Assembly: GCA_021907015.1 (NCBI GenBank)
Contig: CP091064.1
Coordinates: forward strand, 2,542,001 to 2,606,000
DNA: 64,000 bases
Reading direction: 5' to 3'
Source: Pectobacterium sp. PL152
GTDB taxonomy: Bacteria > Pseudomonadota > Gammaproteobacteria > Enterobacterales > Enterobacteriaceae
A model generated the notes under the pieces. The model searched no databases. It was given only the letters and a program-made list of their open reading frames with translations, and was not told the DNA's origin. Positions 34,897 through 45,600 of this stretch are shown piece after piece (the first letter of the stretch is position 1; the number at the start of each line of letters is the position of its first letter). The translations under genes were made by a program, and so were the position numbers.

Positions 34897-35624
34897 TATA
34901 TTTCCGCTTCTGGTAAGGACTCGGGCTTATCCATTTCTATCGGATCAACATCCCAGTCGAGGTCATGAATCGGGCAGTCTGGGTGGGTGTAGAGCGTGCC
35001 GATTTGGTTAATGTAGTCAGGATTCTGGCTAGCGTTGCTGAAAATGTAGCGCCGGCACTCTGGGTCTTCTTCATCCAGGGTGAGCCAGTAAGTGCGGCCG
35101 ATTAAGAACGCGGCGTAATAATTTTCCCAACTGCGGTAATAGTAACGCGCCCTGTCGGCCAGCCGGGTGTGAATCCACAAGTTCTCTTTTTCGCTAATCC
35201 AGCCGTTGAGTAATCCGATGCGGCTCAGAAAACTCATGCGGCCCAGATCCCAGGCGCGGATCCCGCCTTCACCGCATAGCGCGGCCGTTTCGCTCACCAG
35301 CGCGAGTGCACCCTGTGTTTCTTCAGATTGATTGGCGCAATGCTGCTGCCATTCGGATGCCGTCAGGTGGTGCCAAAGGTGGTAGTAATACGCCAGACGC
35401 TCGGCATGGCCGCCGTCTGTCATATCGTTAATCATTGAGATCAGGCCTTCGCGGGACGTGATGCCCCAACTGTTGCTCAGACTGATGGGTTCACCGGGCT
35501 CATAAAAGGTCGGCTCGCAGAAGCGGGCGCCGTACTTGATATTGAGTGCGACCATCGGGGCGGAAAGCGCCATCAGCCAGCGCTGATATTCAGGTTCCAT
35601 CAGAATAACGTCCAATTCCATCAT
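34896..35624 (-). CDS. ybeU: DUF1266 protein, YbeU/YbeR-like
   Basis: A 242-residue protein of the DUF1266 family, with NSWGITSREGLISMINDMTDGGHA and the region RAWDLGRMSFLSRIGLLNGWISE typical of YbeU/YbeR. In E. coli such genes alternate with djlB/djlC next to hscC, which is the same neighbourhood seen here. Function is unknown; the overlap with the J-protein gene suggests a joint role. The symbol is given by context and similarity. Confidence 0.75.
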   Translation of the reverse strand: MMELDVILMEPEYQRWLMALSAPMVALNIKYGARFCEPTFYEPGEPISLSNSWGITSREGLISMINDMTDGGHAERLAYYYHLWHHLTASEWQQHCANQSEETQGALALVSETAALCGEGGIRAWDLGRMSFLSRIGLLNGWISEKENLWIHTRLADRARYYYRSWENYYAAFLIGRTYWLTLDEEDPECRRYIFSNASQNPDYINQIGTLYTHPDCPIHDLDWDVDPIEMDKPESLPEAEI

Positions 35625-35852
35625 GGTTAGCGTGCGATCGTACTTTATGTGCCTGAATATCGGTAGCTTTCAATCGAATGAAAAACGGCCATGTTTCACA
35701 ATTTACTGATTTAATAAGATAAAAATAGCGGGTTTGCGTGGCGGTTCGCAGGGTGAAGCGTTGTTTCGGTATTGAGGGGATATTTTCCGCCTCAGACGGT
35801 TATACTGTCAGCTAATCGACGTTATTTATAAAAACTTCACCGGAAAGCAAGC

Positions 35853-36694
35853 ATGTTAAGTTACCGCCACAGTTTCCACGCCGGCAATCACGCCGACGTG
35901 CTGAAACACACCGTTCAGAGCCTGATCATCACTGCCCTGAAAGAGAAAGAAAAACCTTTCCTGTATCTGGATACCCACGCGGGTGCCGGCCGCTATCAGC
36001 TTAGCGGCGAACACGCCGAGCGCACAGGCGAGTATCTGGATGGCATCGCGAAAATCTGGCAGCGTGACGACATTCCGGCTGAACTCGAACCTTACATGCA
36101 GGCCGTGCACACCTATAACCACAATGGCCAGTTGCGCTATTACCCCGGTTCCCCGCTGATTGCGCGCCAGCTGCTGCGTGAGCAGGACAAGCTCCATTTG
36201 ACCGAGCTGCACCCCAGCGATTTCCCGCTGCTGCGCAATGAGTTTCAGAAAGATTCGCGCGCTAAAGTGCAGCGTGACGATGGCTACCAGCAGTTGAAAT
36301 CTCAACTGCCGCCGCTTTCCGTCGCGGTTTCATGCTGATCGACCCGCCGTATGAGTTGAAAACGGACTATCAGGCCGTAGTGAAAGGTATTCAGGAAGGG
36401 CATAAGCGTTTTGCGACCGGCGTATTTGCGCTGTGGTATCCGGTGGTGCTGCGTCAGCACATCAAACGTATGCTGAAAGAGCTGGAAGCCACGGGTATTC
36501 GCAACATTCTGCAAATTGAGCTGGCGGTGCTGCCGGACAGCGATCGCTACGGCATGACGGCGTCTGGCATGATTGTGATTAACCCGCCGTGGAAGCTGGC
36601 AGCGCAGATGAAGAGCGTACTGCCTTGGCTGCATAGCGTGCTGGTACCAGAAGGCACCGGACATACGCTGGTGGAGCAAATCGTACCGGAGTAA
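35853..36694 (+). CDS. rlmJ: 23S rRNA (adenine-2030-N6)-methyltransferase RlmJ (one apparent frameshift)
   Basis: Methylates A2030 of 23S rRNA; in E. coli also linked to use of DNA as nutrient (YhiR). The protein starts MLSYRHSFHAGNHADVLKH, has YLDTHAGAGRY as SAM site and MLIDPPYELKTDYQ as catalytic motif. The frame breaks at about 36320 in a C-run one base short; repair joins QLPPLS to RRGFMLIDPPY and gives 280 residues, the E. coli length. gor follows in the same direction, as in E. coli. Confidence 0.95.
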
Positions 36695-36822
36695 TGCGCA
36701 CCGTTGCGGTGGGTGACCCGGTTGGTTTCTCCTATCGCAACCATAGGCATAACCTTTATTCGGCGTATGGCTCTGGCGTTACACTCTAGGCAAATTTTAT
36801 TCACTTAAGCATGGATACACTG

Positions 36823-38171
36823 ATGACCAAACACTATGACTACCTTGCTATTGGCGGCGGCAGCGGCGGTATCGCATCTATCAACCGCGCGGCGATGTAT
36901 GGACAAAAATGTGCGTTGATCGAAGCAAAATATCTGGGCGGCACCTGCGTCAACGTCGGCTGTGTGCCGAAGAAAGTGATGTGGCATGCGGCACAGATTG
37001 CCGAAGCGATCCATCAGTACGGGCCGGATTACGGGTTCGATACCACGGTAAACCAGTTTAACTGGGGCACGCTGGTCAGAACCGTAGCGCCTACATCGAT
37101 CGCATCCACCAGTCGTACGATAACGTGCTGGGCAAGAATAAGGTCGATGTTATCCACGGTTTTGCCCGCTTTGTCGATGCGCACACGGTGGAAGTGAACG
37201 GTGAAAAAATTACGGCTGATCATATCCTGATTGCGACGGGTGGTCGTCCGGTTCACCCACTATTCCCGGTGCGGAATACGGTATCGATTCCGACGGTTTC
37301 TTTGAGCTGGATGCGCTGCCGAAGCGTATCGCTATCGTCGGGGCCGGTTATATCGCGGTGGAGATTGCCGGCGTGCTGAACGGACTGGGTTCTGAAACCC
37401 ACCTGTTTGTACGCAAACACGCGCCGCTGCGTAGCTTTGATCCGCTGATTGTCGATACGCTGGTGGAAGTGATGAACACCGAAGGGCCGACGCTGCATAC
37501 CGAAGCGATCCCGAAAGCGATTGTGAAGAATGCCGATGGCAGCCTGACGCTGGAGTTGGAAAACGGTCAGTCACAGACTGTTGATTGCCTGATTTGGGCG
37601 ATTGGTCGTGAACCCGCGACGGATAACCTGAACCTGAGCGTCACTGGTGTAGAGCTGAACGACAAAGGCTACATCAACGTCGATAAATTTCAGAATACCA
37701 ACGTCCCCGGTATTTACGCCGTAGGCGATAACACCGGTGCCGTCGAGCTCACGCCGGTTGCCGTGGCGGCGGGGCGCCGTTTGTCCGAACGTCTGTTTAA
37801 CAACAAGCCGGACGAGCATCTGGACTACAGCAATATTCCAACCGTCGTCTTCAGCCACCCGCCGATTGGCACCGTTGGGCTGACCGAGCCGCAGGCGCGT
37901 GAGCAGTACGGCGACGATCGGGTGAAAGTGTATAAATCTGCCTTCACCGCGATGTACACCGCCGTCACACAGCACCGTCAGCCGTGCCGTATGAAGCTGG
38001 TCTGCGTGGGCAAAGAAGAAAAATCGTCGGCATCCACGGCATTGGTTTTGGTATGGACGAAATGCTGCAAGGCTTCGCGGTCGCCGTCAAAATGGGCGCG
38101 ACCAAAAAGACTTCGACAACACCGTCGCCATCCACCCGACCGCGTCGGAAGAGTTTGTGACGATGCGTTGA
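36823..38171 (+). CDS. gor: Glutathione reductase (four apparent frameshifts)
   Basis: FAD- and NADPH-dependent reduction of glutathione disulphide in the cytosol. The FAD motif is [15 protein letters not shown], the redox-active disulphide [13 protein letters not shown], the NADPH-binding [14 protein letters not shown] with following [11 protein letters not shown] (arginines for NADP), and the C-terminal catalytic [15 protein letters not shown]. One base is missing in each of four runs: near 37078, 37258, 38022 and 38104. Repair gives 450 residues, identical in length to E. coli. ATG at 36823 matches the E. coli start; an upstream in-frame ATG at 36811 adds four codons. Confidence 0.95.
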
Positions 38172-38643
38172 TGGTGTAGGGAAGCGGGTTTTACTGCTTT
38201 TCTGAAAACGAAAATGTGCTGGTTGAATAGTGAACTATTTGGCCAGCATTTTTTTTTATGTGAGGAAACGCATGGTCTAGTTGATTTGTTCATATGGTAC
38301 TTGCTCTGTTAGCGTAGTGAACTGAGTCAGTCCTCGATTTTCTCAATAAATAGATAACACATTGTTTAAAAACGATTGGATGGAATTTAAATAAATACTC
38401 ATCTAATGATTCATAGTATATTTAATTTATTGCTAATAAAAATTTCATCTCAAAGTTATTTTTTCATTCATCGTTTTTTGCAGTAATAGGATTTTTATCA
38501 TTTTCTTGTTACTGAATAAGAGTGTAGTGCGGTCACTTGTCTTAAATCTAAAAGTAATCTATAGCATGAATTGTTTCCCCATCGTTTGATTGTTGTAAAT
38601 GTGATGTCATCGAAATCACAGGAACAACACAAGGAATGATTCT
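38172..38643. other. AT-rich stretch between gor and the Mor-like gene
   Basis: About 470 bases without a gene. It begins with the gor terminator and then becomes strongly AT-rich, marking the left edge of the accessory island. No att-like repeat or integrase is visible. Confidence 0.6.
38217..38258 (+). terminator. Terminator of gor
   Basis: A 15-pair stem (with G-U pairs) from TGCTGGTTGAATAGT to ACTATTTGGCCAGCA with a two-base loop, followed by nine T. Confidence 0.88.
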
Positions 38644-39033
38644 ATGAGATATAAAGAAAGTTCAGTACTTAATGACTTTTTCTACGGACTTGATATAAAG
38701 AAGTTGCCTGATCAATTTCAGGAGTTAATTGATATCATGGGATTGGAGGATGCCTATATCTTTTCAAAATTATTTGGTGGTCAGTGTAAATATATTCCCA
38801 AGTCACCAAAGTGTTTTTGTTTAGATCTCAATGAGGATTCTGTCGAAAGATTATGCCATGAATTTGGTGGTTTAAGTATTGATGTTCCTCATGCAAAAAA
38901 TATTGACAGACAGTTACGCAACCGTGAAATTATCAATTTATTAGATAGAGGTAAATCTCGAACGGAAGTTGCTAAAATATACAATCTTGGCGTAAGGCAA
39001 GTGGCTAATATCAAGAAGACAGTGTGCAAATAA
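38644..39033 (+). CDS. Mor-family (phage Mu middle-operon activator-like) transcription factor
   Basis: A 129-residue protein resembling the Mor/C activators of Mu-like phages. The N-terminal half has the Mor layout (LPDQFQELIDIMGLEDAYIF, LFGGQCKYIP), and the C-terminal helix-turn-helix is RNREIINLLDRGKSRTEVAK followed by YNLGVRQVANIKK. Its AT-rich sequence differs from flanking gor. No other phage gene is adjacent, so this is a solitary, probably acquired regulator. A good terminator follows. Confidence 0.75.
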   Translation: MRYKESSVLNDFFYGLDIKKLPDQFQELIDIMGLEDAYIFSKLFGGQCKYIPKSPKCFCLDLNEDSVERLCHEFGGLSIDVPHAKNIDRQLRNREIINLLDRGKSRTEVAKIYNLGVRQVANIKKTVCK

Positions 39034-39058
39034 AACCCCATGAATATTATTGATAAAT

Positions 39059-39090
39059 AAAAAGCATCCAACACAACTTGGATGCTTTTT
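39059..39090 (+). terminator. Terminator of the Mor-like gene
   Basis: AAAAAGCATCCA / TGGATGCTTTTT stem with an eight-base loop, 25 bases after the stop codon. Confidence 0.88.
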
Positions 39091-39338
39091 ATTTATCACT
39101 TCTTGTTAAAGACTAATGGTTTACCGAATTTGAAATCTCCGGTTTTTGTCAAAAATCACTTAATAGATAAGACGTTGCGGCTCTATGTTCTCCCATTGCG
39201 AGCAGATAATCACCTTTTTCGGTATGGTAGAAAAAGATACTTACGCTTTTTGATTCTTGCCAGAAGAGGCATGTAGCACGGGATAGCCATCATAGGCGTA
39301 ACAGCCCGTCGCTTTTCCTTTTCCAGATGTAATATCAT

Positions 39339-39645
39339 TAGCATGGAACAGGAAAAGCAGGATTTCCCGATACTACTGCCAACATTGCCGCCGAACCTTT
39401 CAGATTAACTACCGCTACAATGCTCATAAGCCCGGAACAAAAGAAAAGATTGTCGATATGGCGATGAATGGCTCCGGAGTCAGAGAAACACCTGACAGGT
39501 AAGGTATTCACACAGCGAATTGAGCGGCATAACCTTAATTTACGAATTCATATTAAACGTCTGGCGAGGAAAACAACCTGCTGTTCACGCTCATTTGAAA
39601 TACATGAAAAAGTCATCGGAACTTACATTGAAAAGATCACTAAAA
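39339..39645 (+). mobile_element. IS1-family remnant with internal deletion, copy 1
   Basis: Two parts of an IS1-type transposase are fused. The first encodes the InsA zinc-finger region (HGTGKAGFPRYYCQHC once one C is restored near 39366) down to KIVDMAMNGSGVR. The second, starting at about 39480, encodes the InsB C-terminus: EKHLTGKVFTQRIERHN and FEIHEKVIGTYIEK. About half a kilobase, with the rest of InsA and the DDE catalytic part of InsB, is missing between them. No terminal inverted repeats or target duplication are evident. It cannot be autonomous. The same junction is present in copy 2 on the far side of the CDI locus. Confidence 0.8.
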
Positions 39646-39873
39646 CGCATTTGCGTTATAACCGTCTCTTGATACAGTTCCGTTGCAACCAACATTCAGT
39701 GACCCTTTTCTTGAAGGAAAAATTTCCCATTTTATCAATGAAACCACGCGAAGTTAGCAAACTCGCAAAAATCGACCGCTAACAACCAGTAGAGAATAAC
39801 AGAGGCTGTTAGCGGTAAAAGATGAATCAGGTCCAGTCTAAATATCCGCTTTCATATATCAAAACAATAGCGA

Positions 39874-40206
39874 CTATTTTTTTGGTCCTTCCCAAAGGAG
39901 CTTAGATCTCATTTCTTGAGGAACAATTTCAAAAAGAGATGCTATATGTTATTTTTGCCCGCCATAAGCAATTGAAATATCCTCACTACAATTTTCGATA
40001 TAATATTTCGCTTGAGTATTTAAAAATAAATATCATGCTCTTCAAACTCTGGTGTCAAGATAGTATAAGCCAAATTATGGACAAGTTCCGCCTCAAGATA
40101 GCATGATAAATCAGGGGTTTTTCAAAAGTCTGTCTATTTCTTATGTAAGGAATAGAAAGCAACAACATCTTAATGTATATTTCGTTTTTAATTTGACTTT
40201 ATTCAT
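39874..40206 (-). pseudogene. Third, decayed CdiI-like immunity gene (unit 3)
   Basis: Reading the minus strand with three one-base repairs in A/T runs gives a protein of about 111 residues colinear with the two intact immunity proteins. Matching parts are KNEIYIKML at the start, LEAELVHNLAYTILTPEFEEHD in the middle (ETELIHGFYYLLSHEEFESSD in unit 2) and LFEIVPQEMRSKLLWEGP at the end (LFSIVSDHLKDQLEWEGP in unit 2). A TAA within the GGQK-HIASLF region cannot be explained by a homopolymer error, so it is probably a true pseudogene. It follows toxin module 3 by 11 bases. Confidence 0.6.
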
Positions 40207-40222
40207 TTCATTTCATTTCATT
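40202..40222. repeat. Pentanucleotide tandem repeat between toxin module 3 and its immunity gene
   Basis: Three to four copies of TGAAA (minus strand). The toxin module stop TGA and the immunity ATG fall at the two ends of the tract. Slippage would alter their spacing. Confidence 0.7.
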
Positions 40223-41030
40223 TCCTTGCTGGCATTGCAGTTGAATCTCCAGTTTCCTTACAAAGCTCCATAGCAGCAACCATCCTATGGTTACCTTCAC
40301 TAATATAGTGTCTATCATTGTTGTCTACGTAGCCAGCGATTATGCCTTTTGGTTCTGAGTATAAAAACCGCCCATTCAGCATATCGTTTTATAAAATCGA
40401 CTTGTTCAGGGTTTCTTAGACCAGTCTGCAAACTCTTTATGTTTGATAAAGGCTCTTTTGATGATAAAGCACCTATTTCTGATATATAACTTTTTATAAC
40501 GGGCGCTAAATAATTTCCTGCCAAACCGAACAGCGCATACCCCGCCAACTCACCTGCAGTTTCTTTAGCAAAAAGCGTTAACCTACAGCTATAGTTAATA
40601 TCCATGCCACAACTATTAAATCGGTCGTAAGCATTTAATCCCATATCTCTAAACTGATTATATAAATAAAATCCAATCTGCCTTTCCAACTCATTATATC
40701 CAGAAGCAGCGGAAATCCCATATAGCATATCATTGATAAATTTTGAATTCCCAGCCGCTCGGCACCCTCAAACATGGCTTCATTTTTGCTGATGTTTGAC
40801 TAATCTCCTTACGCATGTCTATTTCACACTTTGGGCTTTCGTTACATGCAGCATATTTTTCAGCTAGCTTCTTCGGTTCTTCATGCATTAATAAGTTAAA
40901 TTATAAAACGCTTTCAGCAGAATTATCACCACTATTTACTCCGCTAGTTTTACCAGTAATTGCTGCACCAGTTAAAGCACCAATAATTCTTCCGGTAGAG
41001 GTTATTTGAATTTCTCTTAAAGTAGGGTAA
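40218..41030 (-). pseudogene. Orphan cdiA-CT toxin module 3 (degraded)
   Basis: A promoterless, startless copy of the last third of cdiA. Conceptual translation recovers IQITSTGRIIGALTGAAITG, then EEPKKLAEKYAAC, NDMLYGISAASGYNELERQI, NAYDRFNSCG and finally the toxin motif YISEGNHRMVAAMELCKETG, each with a counterpart in cdiA. Divergence from the cdiA copy is higher than in module 2. Several one-base shifts and one in-frame TAA (SVL-stop-FNLL) interrupt it. It is followed by the third immunity gene, so together they form a complete but decayed toxin/immunity unit. Confidence 0.7.
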
Positions 41031-41059
41031 AAAATGTATTTCCTAATCTTTAGATCTCT

Positions 41060-41401
41060 TTAAATGAGACTCGGCCCTTCCCATTCAAGCTGATCCTTCA
41101 AATGATCAGAGACAATGGAAAACAGGTCAGAAAAACTTTTTAAGTGACTATTATAGAGCATGCTAATTTTTGCATTGCAATTCTTATAATAATATCGACA
41201 ATGAGCATTTAAGAATCGTATATCACTTGATTCAAACTCTTCATGAGACAAGAGGTAGTAAAATCCATGAATTAATTCTGTTTCATATATTGCTGAACGA
41301 TCTCTAATCTTGCGAAGAAAGCTAAACTGAGCCACCATGCGCAAATGAGGTAATGTTCCTTGCAATATGCTAAGGTAAATTTCATTTTTGTCATTTTTCA
41401 C
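41060..41401 (-). CDS. CdiI-like immunity protein, unit 2
   Basis: An intact 113-residue gene, MKNDKNEIYLSILQGTLPHL to LEWEGPSLI. It is strongly similar to the unit 1 protein (shared core RDRSAIYETELIHGFYYLLS). It lies 81 bases after toxin module 2. No known fold is recognised; the assignment as immunity protein rests on its repeated position directly after each toxin C-terminus. Because it is intact while its toxin module has lost the cdiA body, it may protect against neighbours that deliver the same toxin. Confidence 0.7.
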   Translation of the reverse strand: MKNDKNEIYLSILQGTLPHLRMVAQFSFLRKIRDRSAIYETELIHGFYYLLSHEEFESSDIRFLNAHCRYYYKNCNAKISMLYNSHLKSFSDLFSIVSDHLKDQLEWEGPSLI

Positions 41402-41482
41402 CTCTTGTCAGATCCAACCGCTAAGTAAATTATAGCCACAACCTAAAGAAGTGGCTATCTGAAAATCTACCGATTTTATTTT

Positions 41483-42200
41483 TTACCTTACGGGTAAAGG
41501 ATGGATATCACCTATGTATTTCTCAGTATAATACCACTGCCCATTTTTTATTAAACCTTCAATGTATATAGAGTTACCTGTCTCTTGATAGAGCTTCATT
41601 GCAGCTACCATTCGGTGATTCCCTTCTTGAAGAAAGTACTTCCCATTTTTATCAACGTAACCACTCACTCCATTTTCCAATTGTGAAAAATTAAAATCAT
41701 TTTTTTCATTTGATTTTTAAGAGTGTCAACATAAGCCGGATCTTTTAAATCAACCTGTCCACTTTTTATATTTGAAAGCACCCTTTTGTGAAAGGATCCC
41801 CGCTTTAGTAAGGTATTTACCAAGAGCAGGACCGACAATCTTACCGAATCCCCAGCCGGCTCCCCACACGGCAGCACTGCCCCATATCAGGCTGGAACTG
41901 ATGATCGACTGTCCTGCTACACGTTGGGCAATCTTACTCCAGTCACCGTTACTGAGCAGCGGCAGTTTGGCATTGCCGGCGTTAGTGCCAGCTGCACCGC
42001 CTGCGACTTTATCAAAGCCCATCACGGAGTCAAACCCCGAGAGCGCACCGCCAATCACCATGGAGGTAACCAGCGGTTTCAAGAAATAACTGTTGCTCGA
42101 CGCTTTCAACATTTTGATGATATCACCCTGATTGTCGAGCAACGGGAGAGCAGCCTAGGAAGTCAGCGCCATCAACGGTGAGCTGTCCCCGATATTGACA
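41483..42200 (-). pseudogene. Orphan cdiA-CT toxin module 2, mosaic
   Basis: Patchwork of cdiA segments in the same order but with internal deletions: a piece like [14 protein letters not shown], then LDNQGDIIKMLKASSN through [20 protein letters not shown] and [15 protein letters not shown], then a jump to [19 protein letters not shown] and the toxin end [20 protein letters not shown] and [11 protein letters not shown]. Long stretches are nearly identical in DNA to 43797-44045 and 42970-43060. Two one-base shifts lie near 41690 and 41790. It has no start of its own. Confidence 0.75.
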
Positions 42201-42243
42201 GTCCGCAATATCCAAGTATCTTTGTGTGGCCTTGGTGATCTCT

Positions 42244-42577
42244 TTAAGTGAGACTCGGTCCTTCCCATTCAAGCTGATCCTTTAAATGATCAGGAACAAT
42301 AGAAAAAGATCTGCAAAGCTTTTAAATGATCATTATAAAGCATACTTATATTCTCATTGCAATTCACATAATAATATCGACAATGGTCATTTAAAAACCT
42401 TATGTCGCTTATTTCAAAGTCCTCGTGAGATAAAAGGTAATAAAAACCATGAATTAACTCTGTTTCATATATTGCAGAACGATCTCTAAGTTTATAAAAC
42501 CAACTCAAGTTAGCAACCATGCGCAAATGCGGCAGTGTTACCTGTAAGATATCAATATAAATTTCATTTTTATTCAT
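42244..42577 (-). CDS. cdiI: CdiI-like immunity protein, unit 1 (native partner of cdiA; apparent frameshifts)
   Basis: First gene downstream of cdiA. Starts MNKNEIYIDILQVTLPHLRM and carries RDRSAIYETELIHGFYYLLS. As printed it ends early after LKALQIFFYC; restoring one A and one T (near 42313-42321 and 42302-42306) extends it to PDHLKDQLEWEGPSL, 111 residues, parallel to unit 2. It would bind and neutralise the ParB-like toxin at the CdiA C-terminus in the cytoplasm. Assignment is by position in a cdiB-cdiA-cdiI order; the fold is not recognised. Confidence 0.7.
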
Positions 42578-42656
42578 TACATATCTCTCAGCGTTTTCAC
42601 AGAGTGACTTATCTGGTGATAGCCACAAAAAGTGGCTATCAGCATGGCCGCTAAAT

Positions 42657-45600
42657 TTATTTATTTCTTACCGGTAACGGATGTATATCACCAATATATT
42701 TATCAGAATATGTCCAGCGACCATTTTTTATTAAATTTTCTATATACATAGAGTTCCCAGTTTCTTGATAAAGTTCTTTAGCAGCCACAACGCGGTGGTT
42801 ACCTTCCAGAAGGAAATATTTACCATTCTTATCGACATAACCACCAATTCTATTTTCAATGTATGTATAATCAAAAGAATTTTTCAACATATCATTTTTG
42901 ATGGAATCCACTTTGGCTGGGTTCTTTAAACCAACCTGTCCACTTTTTATATTTGCGAAAGCGCCCTTTTGTGAAAGGATCCCCACTTCAGTAAGGTATT
43001 TACCAAGAGCAGGACCGACAATCTTACCGAATCCCCAGCCGGCTCCCCACACGGCAGCATCGGCTAATGCCTCTTTGCCCCATAACTGTAAAGCACACCC
43101 CGTACCTGCACTCCAACCACACGTATCAAAGCGATCGTAGGCATTCTCGCCCATCTGTTGATACTGTCTCGCAATGTCAAAACCAATCTGAATACCCAGT
43201 TCCTTAAATCCGCTTGCCTTAGATATACCCAGTAGCATCTCATTGATACAGTCGCCGTCCCCTGCGCCCCTGCAAATCTCGAACCTCTTCTCATTCTGTG
43301 CTGACAATTGCGATATTTCTCTGAGGACGTCAATTTCGCATTGACTACTTCCTTTACAGCCTGCCAGTTTTTTCGCCATTTGGGCAGGCTCATCGTGCAT
43401 AAGGAAATTATAACGCAAGGTATTCTCTGCAGCTGATGCCCCGCTGTTTGCACCACTGGATGATCCCGTTATCGCCGCACCAGTAATAGCACCAATAATC
43501 CTACCCGCAGACTCTATTTGTATGTCACGGGTTGCAGGAGCAGTAAAAATCTCACCGAGAGTGATAGCAGCAAGCTCTGCCGCCAAAGCACCTGCCGCAG
43601 CACCTTTCACATTTCCACCACCAATTTCAGCAGCAACACCTGCAACGACAGCATGGCTTAGCATTTTGCCCGGGGCCTCGAGCACTGCACCGTTCTCTCC
43701 AATCAGGAATGCCCTTCCGCCTGAAACTGATTACCGATATTTGCCAGCAGAGCCGTGGTGAAATTATCTTTAAAACTGCCACCATTAATGGTGGTATTCA
43801 GGCTGGAACTGATGATCGACTGTCCTGCTACACGTTGGGCAATCTTGCTCCAGTCACCGTTACTGAGCAGCGGCAGTTTGGCATTACCGGCGTTAGTGGC
43901 AGCACTGCCGCCTGCGGCTTTATCAAAGCCCATCACCGAATCAAATCCCGAGAGCGCACCGCCAATCACCATGGAGCCAACCAGCGACTTCACGGAATTG
44001 CTGTTGCTCAACGCTTCCAGCGTTTTGCTGATATTGCCCTGATTATCGAGCAATGCCACAGCAGCCTGAGAGGTGATTGCCGTGATACCAGAATAAGCGG
44101 CACCATAGGTAGCGGCTGTGACAGCCGCGCTGGTACTTCCCAACGTGCCTGCTGCCAAATCAGCCCCATAGGCTGCCAGCCCCGCGCCAGCCGTTACTGC
44201 AGCGACCGCAATGGCAATGACAGCGCCAACAACCGGATTTAGGCTTTGGCTCTTGTGGTTCCAGCTACTGTAGGCATCCTGCACCTGCGTCCATTGCACG
44301 TCTTTGCGCATGTTGAGATCTTTTAGCCAGACGGTGCCGGGCGTGTTTCCCAAGGTTTGCAATACATTTTGCAGAGCCTGAGCATTTTGCGCCTTCACAT
44401 CCGCACTCACGCCGTTGGCAGCATCAACGGTGAACTGCCCGCCGGTATAAACGGTCGGCAATACCCAGGTATCTTGGTGTAGCCTTTGTCCGCGTTCTTA
44501 ATGAAAAACCCTTTCGAAGTGGTGATGGTCTGCTCAAACGTGGTGTCTTTAACCGCTTTGAAGTTGACCTTGCCGTTGGTGCTGGTCAGTTTGGCATTTT
44601 TTCCTGCGTTGATTTTGCTGGCTTCATAAGTACTGTCATCACGGCTTAACAGGTTAATATCGCCGCCTGCGGTGAATTCAGTCACTTTATTCGTCACATT
44701 GTGACTGACTTGTCGAATGGTGGTTTTCTTGCCATACCACTTGCGTTTGGTGGTGGTTTTTTCATAGTGGCTTGATTCTTCCATCGCCTGGGCATAGAGG
44801 AACCCACCATTGGCTGCCGCATCTAACGCGCCTTTAGCGATAAGCTGTGTCGCCTGAAACAGGATACTGCCATTGGAAAGCAAGGTAAGGACACCACCGC
44901 TATTGAGGGTGGCATTTTTTGTGTAACGGTTTCGCTGTATGAATTTCCCCCTTCCCGGTAAACATAGCTTCTAACCGCATTCAGTTCCATTTTTCCGCCA
45001 GAGCTGAGCGTCATATCATTTCCGGAAGAGAAATCCGTGCCGTTAGCGATGAAATCTCCATTAGCTGCCAGCGCCAGTTTTTTCCTGCATGCACACGTGC
45101 CGTGAGGTAGCGATCGTCTTTGTTATTGTCGTTGGTGTTATCAAGGGCAGAATAGGCCGTTGCGAAGAGTTTCAGGTTGTTGCCTGCCAGCAGGGTGGTA
45201 TTGCCCTGTGCAGATAGATCAGCGGATTGGGCCTGTAAATCTCTTCCACTGGATATCAGTAGTTGATTGCCTGCGCTAAGGTGACTATTTAACTCCGCCA
45301 GCCGTGACTTAACGAAAAGCGACTCTGTAATAGTGGTCAGTGATAAAGGGAAAAGGGATGGTGAAATATTATTTAGTGCCCTGGGGTTAAGGTTTATATT
45401 TTCCCCTGCTGTCAAGCTGATATTGTTTGTTGCATTTAGCTCAATTCCTGCAATATCAAGGTTTTTCCCCGCATTCAGTGTAATATCACCGGAGGTATTG
45501 ATTGCATTGAGCTGTTTTAATGTATTATCAAAATAAGTCTGTTTTTCTTCATCGGTATTAGTACCGAGTCGTCCGATTTTCAGAAATGTATCATCATTTT

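Noticed and set aside
39091-39338. Possible gene between the Mor-like gene and the IS1 remnant
   Set aside because: Short interrupted frames on both strands; nothing recognisable after trying single-base repairs.
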